Source of the DNA: Lachnospiraceae bacterium
GTDB lineage: Bacteria; Bacillota; Clostridia; Lachnospirales; Lachnospiraceae
DNA length: 61,301 bases
Assembly (NCBI GenBank): GCA_022793195.1
Contig: JAAWCJ010000005.1
Span: forward strand, 1 to 61,301
Direction of reading: 5' to 3'
This document shows, piece after piece, positions 26,589-35,416 of this stretch (its first letter is position 1; the number at the start of each line of letters is the position of its first letter). The position numbers and the translations under genes were made by a program. Under the pieces are notes generated by a model, which saw only the letters and a program-made list of their open reading frames with translations, searched no databases and was not told the DNA's origin.

Positions 26589-27530
26589 TTAATAACGTCC
26601 TGTCTTATAACTTCCTGTACCAGCCTGAAGCATAGCCTTCACCGTTGCAAAGCTGGCAACTGCCGTCAATGCATACCCAATAATCAAATCCTTCCAGTAC
26701 GCGGCGCTGAACTCCGAATCCTCCAGAAAGTCCGGGATCGAACGGAACGCATCGGTAATCGTACAGTCAATTCCCCAGTACTCTTCCACGCCCTTTTTAA
26801 TCTCCATGGCAATTCCGATATTATGGGCAACATAAATCACCGCAGTCACAATAACCAGAGAAATAACAATTCCCGCCACATTAATCCGGCCGCCAAATTT
26901 CTCATACCCTTTCAGGGCACAGACAGCCGCCACCAGTCCGGCAATCCCCGCTATGTAACCAAGCTGATAAATCACCACCCAAAGCGCTCCACCCAGCAAA
27001 GCGCCCAAAAGTGCGCCTACGATACCGGTCACAATATTCCCTTTCTGTGCAGCAAGCTGCTGTTTGTTATCCTCCAGAGAATTACACAGCCCATTGTAAC
27101 AGTTGTCGCACATGAAGTCCATCTCATTATTAATGCTGGAAAGCGTTACAGGAACCTCATTTCCACAGCAACCGCAACAAGGCACATAGCCATTCCGGGA
27201 AAGGTAGGAATGAACCCCGTCAAGAATCTGCCTGATCTGTATACCGACCTTCCCGGAATTTCTCACAATGATCTCCAGCTTCTTTCCATCGTAAGTGGTT
27301 TTGGTAACTTTCTTGACCGCCTGGCGCAGTTCACTGAAAAAACTCTCTATCAAATCCGTCGGGGCTGTGCTCCCCTCTTTTGCATATACTGCGATTTTCC
27401 AGAAGGCAGTACCATCAACCCCCTGTCTCACGTAGACAGGAAAATCCCCCACCCTGCCCTGCAGTATTTTCTTAGGTTTTTCAAACAGATTGTCTGAACC
27501 TTTAATCTGCTCTACAAGCGCCTGTTTCAT
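26589..27530 (-). CDS. Unrecognised membrane protein with a zinc-ribbon-like Cys cluster
   Basis: The 313-residue protein has a soluble N-terminal domain of ~110 residues. It is followed by a Cys cluster, VPCCGCCGNEVP ... FMCDNCYNGLC, spaced like a zinc ribbon. Membrane helices follow at about 166-190 (IVTGIVGALLGALLGGALWV), 193-212 and 225-245, and a last hydrophobic stretch near 280-300. Gly-rich helices suggest tight packing. It is a single-gene unit with its own promoter and terminator. I cannot name a family; regulation or envelope stress is possible but unsupported. Confidence 0.8.
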   Translation of the reverse strand: MKQALVEQIKGSDNLFEKPKKILQGRVGDFPVYVRQGVDGTAFWKIAVYAKEGSTAPTDLIESFFSELRQAVKKVTKTTYDGKKLEIIVRNSGKVGIQIRQILDGVHSYLSRNGYVPCCGCCGNEVPVTLSSINNEMDFMCDNCYNGLCNSLEDNKQQLAAQKGNIVTGIVGALLGALLGGALWVVIYQLGYIAGIAGLVAAVCALKGYEKFGGRINVAGIVISLVIVTAVIYVAHNIGIAMEIKKGVEEYWGIDCTITDAFRSIPDFLEDSEFSAAYWKDLIIGYALTAVASFATVKAMLQAGTGSYKTGRY

Positions 27531-27562
27531 TTCTTTGCTTCCTCCATCAAGTATTTTTTATT

Positions 27563-27591
27563 ATATTAACACCCTGAGGAAAAAATCTCAA
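27563..27591 (-). promoter_or_regulatory. Promoter of the 313-residue membrane protein gene
   Basis: On the minus strand TTGAGA (27591-27586), a 17-base spacer and TAATAT (27568-27563), 33 bases before the ATG at 27530. Confidence 0.62.
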
Positions 27592-27611
27592 CTGCTTCTT
27601 TTCTCAAAACA

Positions 27612-28070
27612 TCATTCCGTTAAAAATTCCGGCCCAAAGCTTTCAGGCAGCAGCTCCTCCAAAGAAAATACCCGATAGTCTTCCTCCGATTTAGCCAGAA
27701 TCACAAAAAATTCCGAAGGACGGCAAAATTCCCGCAGCACCTGGCGGCAAATACCGCAGGGCGGGCAATACGCTTCCACCTTTCCGGCATTTCCTCCCAT
27801 AATGACAATGCAGGAAAACTCCCGTTTTCCTTCGCTGACCGCCTTAAAAACTGCTGTCCTTTCCGCACAGTTCCCTGCCGGATATGAAGAATTCTCAACG
27901 TTGCAGCCAGTATACACGCTTCCATCCCTGCATAAAAGGGCTGCAGCTACATAAAATCCCGAGTAAGGCGCATACGCCATGGTAAGCTGCTCCTTTGCCA
28001 TGGCAATCATGTCGCGGATTTTAGCAGGGCTCACTGCTTTGAACCTCTCATACTCAAACCTCTGTTCCAT
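27612..28070 (-). CDS. cdd: Cytidine deaminase
   Basis: Converts (deoxy)cytidine to (deoxy)uridine in pyrimidine salvage. The zinc site is complete: the NCAERTAVFKA motif gives Cys plus the catalytic Glu, and PCGICRQVLREF gives the second and third Cys. SGFYVAAALLCRDG is the substrate-binding strand. The 152-residue length includes an N-terminal extension of roughly 15 residues beyond the minimal fold. AGGGAGG precedes the ATG. It follows deoC by 34 bases; together they catabolise deoxynucleosides. Confidence 0.95.
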   Translation of the reverse strand: MEQRFEYERFKAVSPAKIRDMIAMAKEQLTMAYAPYSGFYVAAALLCRDGSVYTGCNVENSSYPAGNCAERTAVFKAVSEGKREFSCIVIMGGNAGKVEAYCPPCGICRQVLREFCRPSEFFVILAKSEEDYRVFSLEELLPESFGPEFLTE

Positions 28071-28104
28071 ACAACAACCCTCCCTTTCCTCAAAAGTCTT
28101 TTTC

Positions 28105-28758
28105 TCAACCTTCAGCCTTCAAAATTTTTACCAGGCGGCTTGTCCCGAGCCTGTCCGCCCCCAAGCTGACAAACTTGTTTGCATCCTCAAAAGAACTGAT
28201 TCCTCCTGCCGCTTTGATCTTTACCTCCGGCCCCACATGGGCAGCGAAAAGCTCCACATCTGCAAAAGTGGCTCCTGCTGTTGAAAATCCGGTGGAAGTC
28301 TTGATATAATCCGCACCAGCTTCTGTCACCGCCTTGCAAAGAGCCACCTTCTCTTCTTCTGTCAAAAGGCAGGTTTCAATGATCACCTTGAGGATTTTCT
28401 TTCCGCACACGTCCTTTAATGCTTTGATTTCCTCCGTCACTTTATCAAATTTTCCCATGCGGACGTCCCCGAGATTTACCACCATATCAATCTCGTCCGC
28501 CCCCTCCCGCAACGCTTCTTCCGTCTCAAAAACCTTAACCGCCGTCGTATTATATCCATTGGGAAAACCGATCACAGTGCAGACTGCCATCCTGTCTCCC
28601 AGATATTCTTTTGCCCTTTTCACATAGGAAGGCGGAATACAAACTGAGGCCGTTCCATATGCAACTGCATCGTCACAAATAACCTTGATTTCTTCCCATG
28701 TCGCCGTCTGGGACAGGAGGGTATGGTCCACATGCTTCATAATTTCTGTTTTTTTCAT
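28105..28758 (-). CDS. deoC: Deoxyribose-phosphate aldolase
   Basis: Cleaves 2-deoxyribose 5-phosphate to glyceraldehyde 3-phosphate and acetaldehyde. The 217-residue TIM barrel shows the Schiff-base lysine region [17 protein letters not shown], the KVIIETCLL strand and the phosphate-binding end [20 protein letters not shown]. Length is typical. AGGAGAGG precedes the ATG. It is first of a deoC-cdd pair; about 195 bases separate it from the upstream gene and hold only a weak TATAGT-type -10 candidate. Confidence 0.96.
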   Translation of the reverse strand: MKKTEIMKHVDHTLLSQTATWEEIKVICDDAVAYGTASVCIPPSYVKRAKEYLGDRMAVCTVIGFPNGYNTTAVKVFETEEALREGADEIDMVVNLGDVRMGKFDKVTEEIKALKDVCGKKILKVIIETCLLTEEEKVALCKAVTEAGADYIKTSTGFSTAGATFADVELFAAHVGPEVKIKAAGGISSFEDANKFVSLGADRLGTSRLVKILKAEG

Positions 28759-28954
28759 TGTTCCCTCTCCTATTTTTAAATTTAATGTCCGCGATTACTA
28801 TACCACAAATTTCCCTTTTTTACTATAATAGGATTCGGGCATCAAAAGTCTTTGGCCATGAGACCGTGGCCACATCGCACAATCAGAGTCGCTCTCTGCC
28901 CCGTTTCAGCCTACACCTCTATCTGTATCAAAGATTCGTTTCCTGTACTGGTAT

Positions 28955-29710
28955 TTACAAAAATTCCGTCATATGTTTCCTGTACCAGAGCGGCAGGAAA
29001 TTCCTTTGGCAGTTGGGATTTTCCCGTTCTTTGATACTAATAGTACGAAAAAACACTTTCCATAAATCTACGTACCCATCCGCCTCCCCCTGGGCTTCTA
29101 AAAATGCATCTGCCTCAGCTTTTGAAAACTCTGCCACCACCCACTCTTCTCCTGCCATATGAATTGCCGCTTCTTCCCTGACGTCATCATAAATCACCCA
29201 ATTTTCTTCGGGGAAGCGGTCGGCAAAGTGCGGCGCCACCAGGGTAATGACCCGGCTTCTGGGTGAAATGACAGAAAACAGAACGCCATTTTTAAGCTGC
29301 TCAAAACGGATAAACTCCAAATACTGATGAGCCTCATTGGCCACTTTTCTCGACAATGCAAAAATATCCGCCACTGCCTTTTTCTGCAAAAGCCGCAGAG
29401 TTATCCCTCCATAACAAAATCCCTCAATCAAAAAGCGGTAGATAACGTCCGCACGTTCCTCCCTGGCAGAAAGAGCCGCCCGGTAGACCACCCGGAAAGC
29501 TTCCCCCGATATTTTTTTTCGGATGGAACGGGCCACCTTCTCCGACTTTTCGGCATCTGGCGCTACCTCCTCATATTCCCAAAAAAATTCCGGTTCATAC
29601 TGCTCTTTCATAAAAAGCCGTACATTTTCATGTCCCAACCCGGAATCCCACGCATCATAAATTCCTGTAAAAATTCCCTCCAGGGAATCTTCGCACAAAA
29701 AACCTTTCAT
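28955..29710 (-). CDS. DNA-metabolism protein, partner of the radical SAM enzyme (TIGR03915 type)
   Basis: The 251-residue protein fits the family I know as TIGR03915, which is encoded next to a radical SAM protein (TIGR03916) and is presumed to act in DNA modification or repair. Visible motifs are GFLCEDSLEGIFTGIYDAW at the N-terminus, FCYGGITLRLL, HQYLEFIRFEQLKNGVLFSV and HFADRFPEENWVIYDDVREE. The C-terminus ends LPLWYRKHMTEFL, a DUF4130-like end. It lies 55 bases after the radical SAM gene, so one operon is likely. The biochemical activity is unknown. Confidence 0.85.
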   Translation of the reverse strand: MKGFLCEDSLEGIFTGIYDAWDSGLGHENVRLFMKEQYEPEFFWEYEEVAPDAEKSEKVARSIRKKISGEAFRVVYRAALSAREERADVIYRFLIEGFCYGGITLRLLQKKAVADIFALSRKVANEAHQYLEFIRFEQLKNGVLFSVISPRSRVITLVAPHFADRFPEENWVIYDDVREEAAIHMAGEEWVVAEFSKAEADAFLEAQGEADGYVDLWKVFFRTISIKERENPNCQRNFLPLWYRKHMTEFL

Positions 29711-29765
29711 AATCCGAACCGGTTTTCCTTTCTTATGTTTTAAGCCAAAAATATAATTTTTAGAA

Positions 29766-31265
29766 TTATAACTGACCGCCGGCCGCTTTTTTAAAGTCTT
29801 CTACCTCCGGTACTGCTTCCAGTTTCATGTCGTCAAAAAGGTTTAGCTGCCGATAGTTGTCTTCATGGGTCAGCTTCCAGTTTTTCTTCCGGCCATCGCT
29901 GATCAGCCCGGCCGTGATCCTGTTTTCTTCCAGGCTCACAGGAAACATCTGCCGCCCGCCCAAAGTGATAAAATAATGGGCCCGCTTCAGGACCACACCC
30001 AGCCGTTTCAAATCAGAAAAATCCAGACGGCCGAGTCTGCGGGCATTATAAATCCTTCTGGCGGACTTTGCCCCGATGCCCGGCACCCGAAGGAGCATTT
30101 CGTAATCAGCGCTCATAACTTCCACCGGAAAATACTCCAGATGACGAACAGCCCAGTCGCATTTTGGATCGAGAAGCACATTGAAATTCGGCGCTTCTTC
30201 AGACAGAAGCTCCTCTGCCCGAAAACCATAAAACCGCAACAACCAGTCCGCCTGATAAAGTCTGTGCTCTCTCAGCAAAGGCGGAGGCGTCCCTGGCGCC
30301 GGAAGGGCGCTGTCGTCATTCAACCCTATATAAGCCGAAAAAAACACTCTTTTCAAATCATACTGGCGATACAAAGCCTGTGTCACCATCATCATATGAT
30401 AATCGCTTTCGGAAGTGGCTCCCACAATCATCTGGGTACTCTGCCCCGCCGGCACAAAAGTCCGAATGTCCTGGCCGCGCCGGACAGAGGCTAGTCCCGC
30501 CTCTCCCTCCGCCACAAATAAAGACGTCCTATTTTTTTCCGTCTCCAGTCTTTTCTGATAACTCTCCTCCCCAAACAGCCCATTGGAAAGGTTTTTTACC
30601 CCCCAGGCTCTTTCCAGCCTGGCAGTCTGCCCCATAGATTGTCTGGATTCCACAATTCTTTTTTGGATACGGCTCATGGGTTTTAAAATACTGTCTCTGC
30701 TTTTGTGGGGAGCCAGCGCCCGAAGGCTGTCGGCCGTCGGCAGTTCCAGGTTAACGCTCATGCGGTCTGCCAAAAGCCCCACTTCATCCAGAATCGCTTC
30801 ATCTGCTCCCGGAATCGCTTTGATATGAATATATCCCCGGAACCGGTAAACCTTCCTCAGTTTGTACAAAATTTCATAAATTCGCTCCATGGTTTCATTG
30901 GGCGAAGGAAATACACCGGAACTCAAAAACAGTCCCTCAATATAATTTCTCCGATAAAATTCGATGGTCAGGCTGCACACCTCATCCGGCGTAAAAGCTG
31001 TCCTTTCCACATCGTTGGAACGCCTGTTGATACAATATTTACAGTCGTAAATGCAGTGATTTGTCAAAAGAATTTTAAGAAGGGAAATACAGCGCCCATC
31101 TCCCGCAAAACTGTGACAGATCCCTGCCGCCACCGAATTTCCAATATCCCCCCTGGCCCCCTTCCGGTCCACACCGCTGGAAGTACATGCCACGTCGTAT
31201 TTCGCTGCATCCGATAAAATCCGCAGTTTTTCCTGTAGTCCTGTGATGTTCTTTCCAATCTCCAT
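29766..31265 (-). CDS. Putative DNA modification/repair radical SAM protein (TIGR03916 type)
   Basis: The radical SAM cluster motif is LLTNHCIYDCKYCINRRSND (CxxxCxxC). The C-terminal third has a helix-hairpin-helix, LLRVPGIGAKSARRIYNARR, which usually contacts DNA, and LKRLGVVLKRAHYFITLGG. This matches the family linked to UDG-like proteins. About 499 residues from the ATG at 31265, which has GGAGA 5 bases upstream; an ATG at 31277 lacks a ribosome site. Transcribed with the TIGR03915-type gene from a strong promoter. The substrate is unknown. Confidence 0.9.
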   Translation of the reverse strand: MEIGKNITGLQEKLRILSDAAKYDVACTSSGVDRKGARGDIGNSVAAGICHSFAGDGRCISLLKILLTNHCIYDCKYCINRRSNDVERTAFTPDEVCSLTIEFYRRNYIEGLFLSSGVFPSPNETMERIYEILYKLRKVYRFRGYIHIKAIPGADEAILDEVGLLADRMSVNLELPTADSLRALAPHKSRDSILKPMSRIQKRIVESRQSMGQTARLERAWGVKNLSNGLFGEESYQKRLETEKNRTSLFVAEGEAGLASVRRGQDIRTFVPAGQSTQMIVGATSESDYHMMMVTQALYRQYDLKRVFFSAYIGLNDDSALPAPGTPPPLLREHRLYQADWLLRFYGFRAEELLSEEAPNFNVLLDPKCDWAVRHLEYFPVEVMSADYEMLLRVPGIGAKSARRIYNARRLGRLDFSDLKRLGVVLKRAHYFITLGGRQMFPVSLEENRITAGLISDGRKKNWKLTHEDNYRQLNLFDDMKLEAVPEVEDFKKAAGGQL

Positions 31266-31302
31266 CTGAGTCTCCATATCGCGAATGTATGTTTGTTTTA
31301 TC

Positions 31303-31331
31303 AGTATAGCACAGACGTTCGGAATTGGCAA
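31303..31331 (-). promoter_or_regulatory. Promoter of the radical SAM/TIGR03915 operon
   Basis: On the minus strand TTGCCA (31331-31326), a 17-base spacer and TATACT (31308-31303). Predicted transcription start near 31296, about 30 bases before the chosen ATG. Confidence 0.72.
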
Positions 31332-31368
31332 GGGTTTTTAGAACGTTAGTTCTCTTCCATATACGATA

Positions 31369-31393
31369 ACAGCCGGGATACTCTCCCGGCCGT
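31369..31393 (-). terminator. Stem-loop after rubredoxin gene
   Basis: On the minus strand ACGGCCGGGA pairs with TCCCGGCTGT (one G-U pair) around a 5-base loop, 6 bases after the rubredoxin stop. The following run TTATCGTAT is only weakly U-rich. Confidence 0.6.
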
Positions 31394-31398
31394 TTCTT

Positions 31399-31557
31399 TT
31401 ATTCCTCTGAAAAAGAATCTTTTCCCACTCCGCAGACGGGGCATACCCAGTCTTCCGGAAGGTCTTCAAAAGCAGTACCTGCAGGGATTCCGCTGTCAGG
31501 ATCTCCCACCTCAGGATCATACACATAACCGCAAGGCTCACATACATACTTCTTCAT
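31399..31557 (-). CDS. Rubredoxin
   Basis: A small iron-only electron carrier of anaerobes, used in oxygen and peroxide reduction. The 52-residue protein reads [18 protein letters not shown] at the start and [16 protein letters not shown] at the end, so both CxxCG iron-binding pairs are intact; [19 protein letters not shown] is the classic middle. It is short enough to be missed by length-limited gene calling. AAGGAT lies 9 bases before the ATG. It stands alone, 129 bases after dihydrofolate reductase. No reductase partner is adjacent. Confidence 0.95.
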   Translation of the reverse strand: MKKYVCEPCGYVYDPEVGDPDSGIPAGTAFEDLPEDWVCPVCGVGKDSFSEE

Positions 31558-31686
31558 AGCACATCCATCCTTTCCTCATTAAATAGTAATACAACCATAT
31601 ATCTTTGTATTTCTGCAGCGAAACCCAATCGCAGGGTTCTTCTTAATAATAAACTGCAAAAATCAGATACCCACATTAAAAACTCT

Positions 31687-32175
31687 TTATTTCCTTTTAT
31701 ACGTGGTAAATGCAAAAGCAAGCCCCTCATGTTCCATCCGTTCCCCCACAAATGACAGCTCCCATTCCGGATCCATGTCCAGATCCGGGAAGAATGTATC
31801 CGCCTCAAAGTCTTTGTAGACCCGCGTTACATAAGCCGTATGGCAAAACGGAAGAAATTCCCGGTATATATGGCCTCCTCCGGCAATGAAAACCTGCTGC
31901 GAACCGTAATCCTTTAAAATCTCCAGGGCTTTTTCCACACTTCCGGCAGTCAGCGCCCCCTCCCGGAAAAATCCCCTGTTTTTCGTCAGGACCAGATTGA
32001 TCCTGTTTTTTAAAGGCTTCCCACCCGGAAAGCTGTCCAATGTTTTCCGCCCCATCACCACCACATTCCCCGTGGTAGTCTGCCGGAAAAATTTCATATC
32101 TTCGGGGATGTGCCACAGCAAATCCCCATCTTTTCCAATGGCCCAGTTCTCTGCAGCCGCTACAATGACCTGCAT
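31687..32175 (-). CDS. folA: Dihydrofolate reductase
   Basis: Reduces dihydrofolate to tetrahydrofolate with NADPH, regenerating the cofactor used by thymidylate synthase. The 162-residue protein has the N-terminal substrate loop MQVIVAAAENWAIGKDGDLL and WHIPEDMKFFRQTT, the NADPH-binding VVMGRKTLDSFPG and FIAGGGHIYREFL. Length is standard. AAGGAGG precedes the ATG. It follows thyA by 11 bases, a common functional pairing. Confidence 0.96.
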   Translation of the reverse strand: MQVIVAAAENWAIGKDGDLLWHIPEDMKFFRQTTTGNVVVMGRKTLDSFPGGKPLKNRINLVLTKNRGFFREGALTAGSVEKALEILKDYGSQQVFIAGGGHIYREFLPFCHTAYVTRVYKDFEADTFFPDLDMDPEWELSFVGERMEHEGLAFAFTTYKRK

Positions 32176-32186
32176 GACATCCCTCC

Positions 32187-33017
32187 TTAAACAGCCACCG
32201 GAATCCGCTCTGAAAAGGGATGATACCGGTAATTCTTAAGAGCAAAACTATCCACCGTAAATTTGTAAAAATCCGTAACCGAAGGGTCCATTACAAATTC
32301 AGGCGCTTCGTAAGGTTCCCTCTTTAAAAGCTCCTCCACCATGGGAATATGCCTGTCATAAATATGGGCGTCGGCAATCACATGGACAAGTTCCCCCGGC
32401 TTTAACCCCGACACCTGGGCGAACATACAAAGAAGGACAGCGTACTGCAGTGTATTCCAGTTGTTGGCTGTCAGCATATCCTGGGAACGCTGATTTAATA
32501 TCCCGTTCAGTTTATCACCCGATACATTGAACGTCATGCTATATGCGCAGGGATAGAGCATCATTTCATGCAAATCCTGGTGATTATAAATATTGGTCAG
32601 AATCCGTCTGCTGGCCGGATTGTGCTTTAAATCATAAAGCACCCGATCCACCTGATCAAACATCCCTTCCTTATATATGTGCTTAACCCCCAGCTGATAT
32701 CCATAAGCTTTTCCAATGCTACCGTTTTCATCTGTCCAGGAGTCCCATACATGACTGTTAAGATCCTCCACCCTGTTGGACTTTTTTTGCCAAATCCAGA
32801 GTATTTCGTCAATGGCCCCTTTAAAAGCGCTCCTTCTCACCGTAATAATCGGAAATTCTTTAGAAAGGTCATACCGGTTCACCACCCCGAATTTCTTTAC
32901 CGTATGGGCCGGCGTCCCATCCTCCCATCTGGGCCGCACCTCACAGTCTGTATCCCAGACGCCATTTTCCAGGATATCCTTGCAGGTATCTATAAATATT
33001 TTGTCCGCATAACTCAT
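32187..33017 (-). CDS. thyA: Thymidylate synthase (ThyA type)
   Basis: Methylates dUMP to dTMP using methylene-tetrahydrofolate. The 276-residue protein has the catalytic Cys in LYPCAYSMTFNVSGDKLNGI, followed by the conserved LNQRSQDMLTANNWNTLQYA. Its usual motifs are slightly altered: family members often read PCHxxxQF and QRSxDxxLGxPFN, here PCAYSMTF and QRSQDMLTANNWN, the pattern of a divergent ThyA group. AGGAAGGAG precedes the ATG. Transcribed with folA. Confidence 0.93.
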   Translation of the reverse strand: MSYADKIFIDTCKDILENGVWDTDCEVRPRWEDGTPAHTVKKFGVVNRYDLSKEFPIITVRRSAFKGAIDEILWIWQKKSNRVEDLNSHVWDSWTDENGSIGKAYGYQLGVKHIYKEGMFDQVDRVLYDLKHNPASRRILTNIYNHQDLHEMMLYPCAYSMTFNVSGDKLNGILNQRSQDMLTANNWNTLQYAVLLCMFAQVSGLKPGELVHVIADAHIYDRHIPMVEELLKREPYEAPEFVMDPSVTDFYKFTVDSFALKNYRYHPFSERIPVAV

Positions 33018-33116
33018 GTAGGCTCCTTCCTGTTGCCGTTTGCTTCCTCATAACCTGTCTTGCTCCATTATGTCCGGCATGTCCCACTCTTTTACACCTT
33101 CCGCAAGCCGTTTTTT

Positions 33117-34352
33117 TCACAGTCTTCCAAAAAGCTCCGGGGGCACATAACCGGACACTGCAATCCCATCTTCCCTGTAGTCTTCAGAAAGAAGCTGTCC
33201 ATATGTCCTGATCATCTGTATTTTCCCTGCCTCTGAATAAGGATACAGCCGTTCCAAATAAATTTTTTGTTCTTTTAGTTTCCGGGCCAAAAGATCTTTG
33301 AGGCTATCCAGGCCCTGTCCGGTTTTTGCAGAAATGCAAAGAGTCTCATCGGCAGTAAAGTCCCGAAGAAGAGGCGTTTCTTCAAGTAAATCTGCTTTAT
33401 TAAACAAGGTAATGACCGGTTTTCCCATGGCTTCCAGCTTCCTCAGTGTCTCATATACCGTATACATTTGAAGCTCCATGGCAGGGTTTGCAGCATCCAC
33501 CACATGCAGGATAAAATCTGCATACCGCGCCTCTTCCAGGGTACTTTTAAACGCCTCCACCAGATGATGGGGCAATTTCTGAATAAACCCTACCGTGTCC
33601 GTCAAAAGAATGGATTCCCCGTCAGGTAAAAGAAGCTCCCTGGTGGTGGGGTCAAGGGTCGCAAACAATTTGTCTTCAGAAAGTACACAGGCCCCGGTGA
33701 GGGCATTTAGCAACGTGGATTTTCCTGCATTCGTATAGCCCACGATGGCCGCCACAGCCTTATGATTTCTCTCCCGTCTTTTTCTGATGACTTCCCTGTG
33801 GCGTTTTACCTGTGAAAGTTCTTCCTTTAATACGGAAATTCTCTCATGAATCCGCCTTTTGTCCACTTCCAGCTTTTTTTCTCCCGGCCCCCTTGTTCCG
33901 ATTCCGCCGCCCAGACGGGAAAGAGATACCCCCAAACCTGTCAGTTTCGCCGCGCGGTAACGGAGCTGGGCCAATTCCACCTGTATTTTCCCCTCGCTGG
34001 TGGACGCCCTGGAAGCAAAAATATCCAAAATCACCATGGTACGATCCATAATCTTTTTATCCAGAAAACGCTCCAGGTTTTTAAACTGGGCCGGAGACAA
34101 CTCATCATCACAAAGGATCGCTGTCGCTTCTGTCTGCTCTGCCAGCTCCAAAAGCTCCTCCAGCTTTCCCGTTCCCAGGTAAGTGGCCGGATGGGCGGCC
34201 TCCCGTTTTTGAATCAACTTCCCCGCCGGCCAGGCTCCGGCAGTCTTTGCAAGCTCCGCAAGCTCTTTTAAAGACTCTTCCGCTTCTCCCCCGTCCCCGG
34301 CGCTGATTCCCACCAAAATAACGCGTTCTGTTTCTTCCCTAATCTCTATCAT
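33117..34352 (-). CDS. hflX: Ribosome-associated GTPase HflX
   Basis: HflX splits stalled or hibernating ribosomes. The 411-residue protein has the N-terminal nucleotide-binding-like domain (AAHPATYLGTGKLEELLELA, ATAILCDDELSPAQFKNLER), the GGGIGTRGPGEKKLEVDKRR signature, and the GTPase domain with G1 GYTNAGKSTLLNAL, G3 DTVGFIQKLPHHLVEAF and G4 NKAD. The ATG overlaps the stop of the upstream TPR lipoprotein gene by 4 bases, so they are translationally coupled. Confidence 0.96.
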   Translation of the reverse strand: MIEIREETERVILVGISAGDGGEAEESLKELAELAKTAGAWPAGKLIQKREAAHPATYLGTGKLEELLELAEQTEATAILCDDELSPAQFKNLERFLDKKIMDRTMVILDIFASRASTSEGKIQVELAQLRYRAAKLTGLGVSLSRLGGGIGTRGPGEKKLEVDKRRIHERISVLKEELSQVKRHREVIRKRRERNHKAVAAIVGYTNAGKSTLLNALTGACVLSEDKLFATLDPTTRELLLPDGESILLTDTVGFIQKLPHHLVEAFKSTLEEARYADFILHVVDAANPAMELQMYTVYETLRKLEAMGKPVITLFNKADLLEETPLLRDFTADETLCISAKTGQGLDSLKDLLARKLKEQKIYLERLYPYSEAGKIQMIRTYGQLLSEDYREDGIAVSGYVPPELFGRL

Positions 34353-35410
34353 AAGCCTTCGCCTTCATTTCCAGGCTCCGTATCGTCGTCGTTCTCCGAT
34401 TCTGTCCGGTTTCTGTCCACCTCCACTTCGACAGGATCCTCCTGGCTGACCGTATCGGTATCCTCTTCCGGCTCCCCGGCATCCGCCGGCTCCACAACAT
34501 ACTTCGGCTGGTTTATACGAGTCTCAAGAAAGGCAATCTCATGTTCCACCGTTTCCTCTGTCCCATAAATATCCCTATAAGCCATAAAGCGCCCCAAAGC
34601 TGTCTCAAAATCCCTCATCTGTTCATAGCAGACTGCTTCCTCATAGCGAAGCTCCTTAAGTACAGGCTCCGCTGCCATGGAAAGCCCTTTCTGCACCATG
34701 GAAAGTGCCTCCTGGTATTGGCTGTTCTTTATCTGGGATACGGCCTTTTCCAGACATGCAGCTGCGTACCGGCTCTCCTCTTCTTCTGTCCCAGGTTCGG
34801 AAGACAAGATCACATCCAAAAATTCCATTCCCGTTTCCGATTCCCCTTTTTCAGCCAGAGTCAAATACATGTCTTCGCAATATTCCAGGTTTCCCGGCAT
34901 CAACGCCAAAACTGCCCGAAAATCTTCTGCTGCTCCCGCAATATTCCCAAGCTCTGCCCTGTTTTTGCCCCGGAGCAGATAATGCTCCACATGCTCGTCA
35001 TCCAGGGAAATCAACAAGTCGTAATCTGCCTCCGCGGCTTCATAATTCCCGGCTTTTGCTTCTGCATCCGCTTTATAACGGAGGATATCCTCCCTGACAC
35101 TTTTCTCCTTTTCTTCCTCTCCCCTTTCTCCGAGCGCCGAAAGAGCTTCGGAAAAGTAGGAAATCGCCTGTGGGTAATCCCCCTCCTGATAAAAAACAAT
35201 TCCCCAGGAGCGAAAAATACGCGGTTCATCCGGTGAAAGCTTCTGCGCCTCTGTAAGCGCTGTTTTTGCCCCGGCAAAATCTCCCGCAGCCAGCGCTTCC
35301 ATTCCCTGTTCCACGTAAGCAGCCGTATCTGTCTGTTTTCCACATGCTGCCGGAAGCAGAAAGATCAGGCACAAAATCATAATAACTATTTGTCTTCTTT
35401 TTATTCCCAT
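34349..35410 (-). CDS. TPR-repeat lipoprotein
   Basis: The 353-residue protein has a basic start (MGIKRRQ), a hydrophobic core (IVIMILCLIFLL) and a lipobox LPAAC with Cys23 as the lipidation site, so it should be anchored on the outer face of the membrane. Helical TPR units follow from about residue 32 (GMEALAAGDFAGAKTALTEA, WGIVFYQEGDYPQAISYFSE, NYEAAEADYDLLISLDDEHV). The C-terminal ~50 residues are acidic and disordered. Partner unknown. It shares a transcript with hflX and lies 6 bases after the degV-like gene. Confidence 0.88.
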   Translation of the reverse strand: MGIKRRQIVIMILCLIFLLPAACGKQTDTAAYVEQGMEALAAGDFAGAKTALTEAQKLSPDEPRIFRSWGIVFYQEGDYPQAISYFSEALSALGERGEEEKEKSVREDILRYKADAEAKAGNYEAAEADYDLLISLDDEHVEHYLLRGKNRAELGNIAGAAEDFRAVLALMPGNLEYCEDMYLTLAEKGESETGMEFLDVILSSEPGTEEEESRYAAACLEKAVSQIKNSQYQEALSMVQKGLSMAAEPVLKELRYEEAVCYEQMRDFETALGRFMAYRDIYGTEETVEHEIAFLETRINQPKYVVEPADAGEPEEDTDTVSQEDPVEVEVDRNRTESENDDDTEPGNEGEGL

Positions 35411-35416
35411 AATATC

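Noticed and set aside
28759..28954. A small gene between deoC and the TIGR03915-type gene
   Set aside because: Open frames on the + strand are short and lack ribosome sites; on the minus strand only a weak promoter-like string is seen.
31338..31547. A 69-codon frame overlapping the rubredoxin gene
   Set aside because: It is in another frame of the same strand; rubredoxin has clear CxxCG motifs and a ribosome site.
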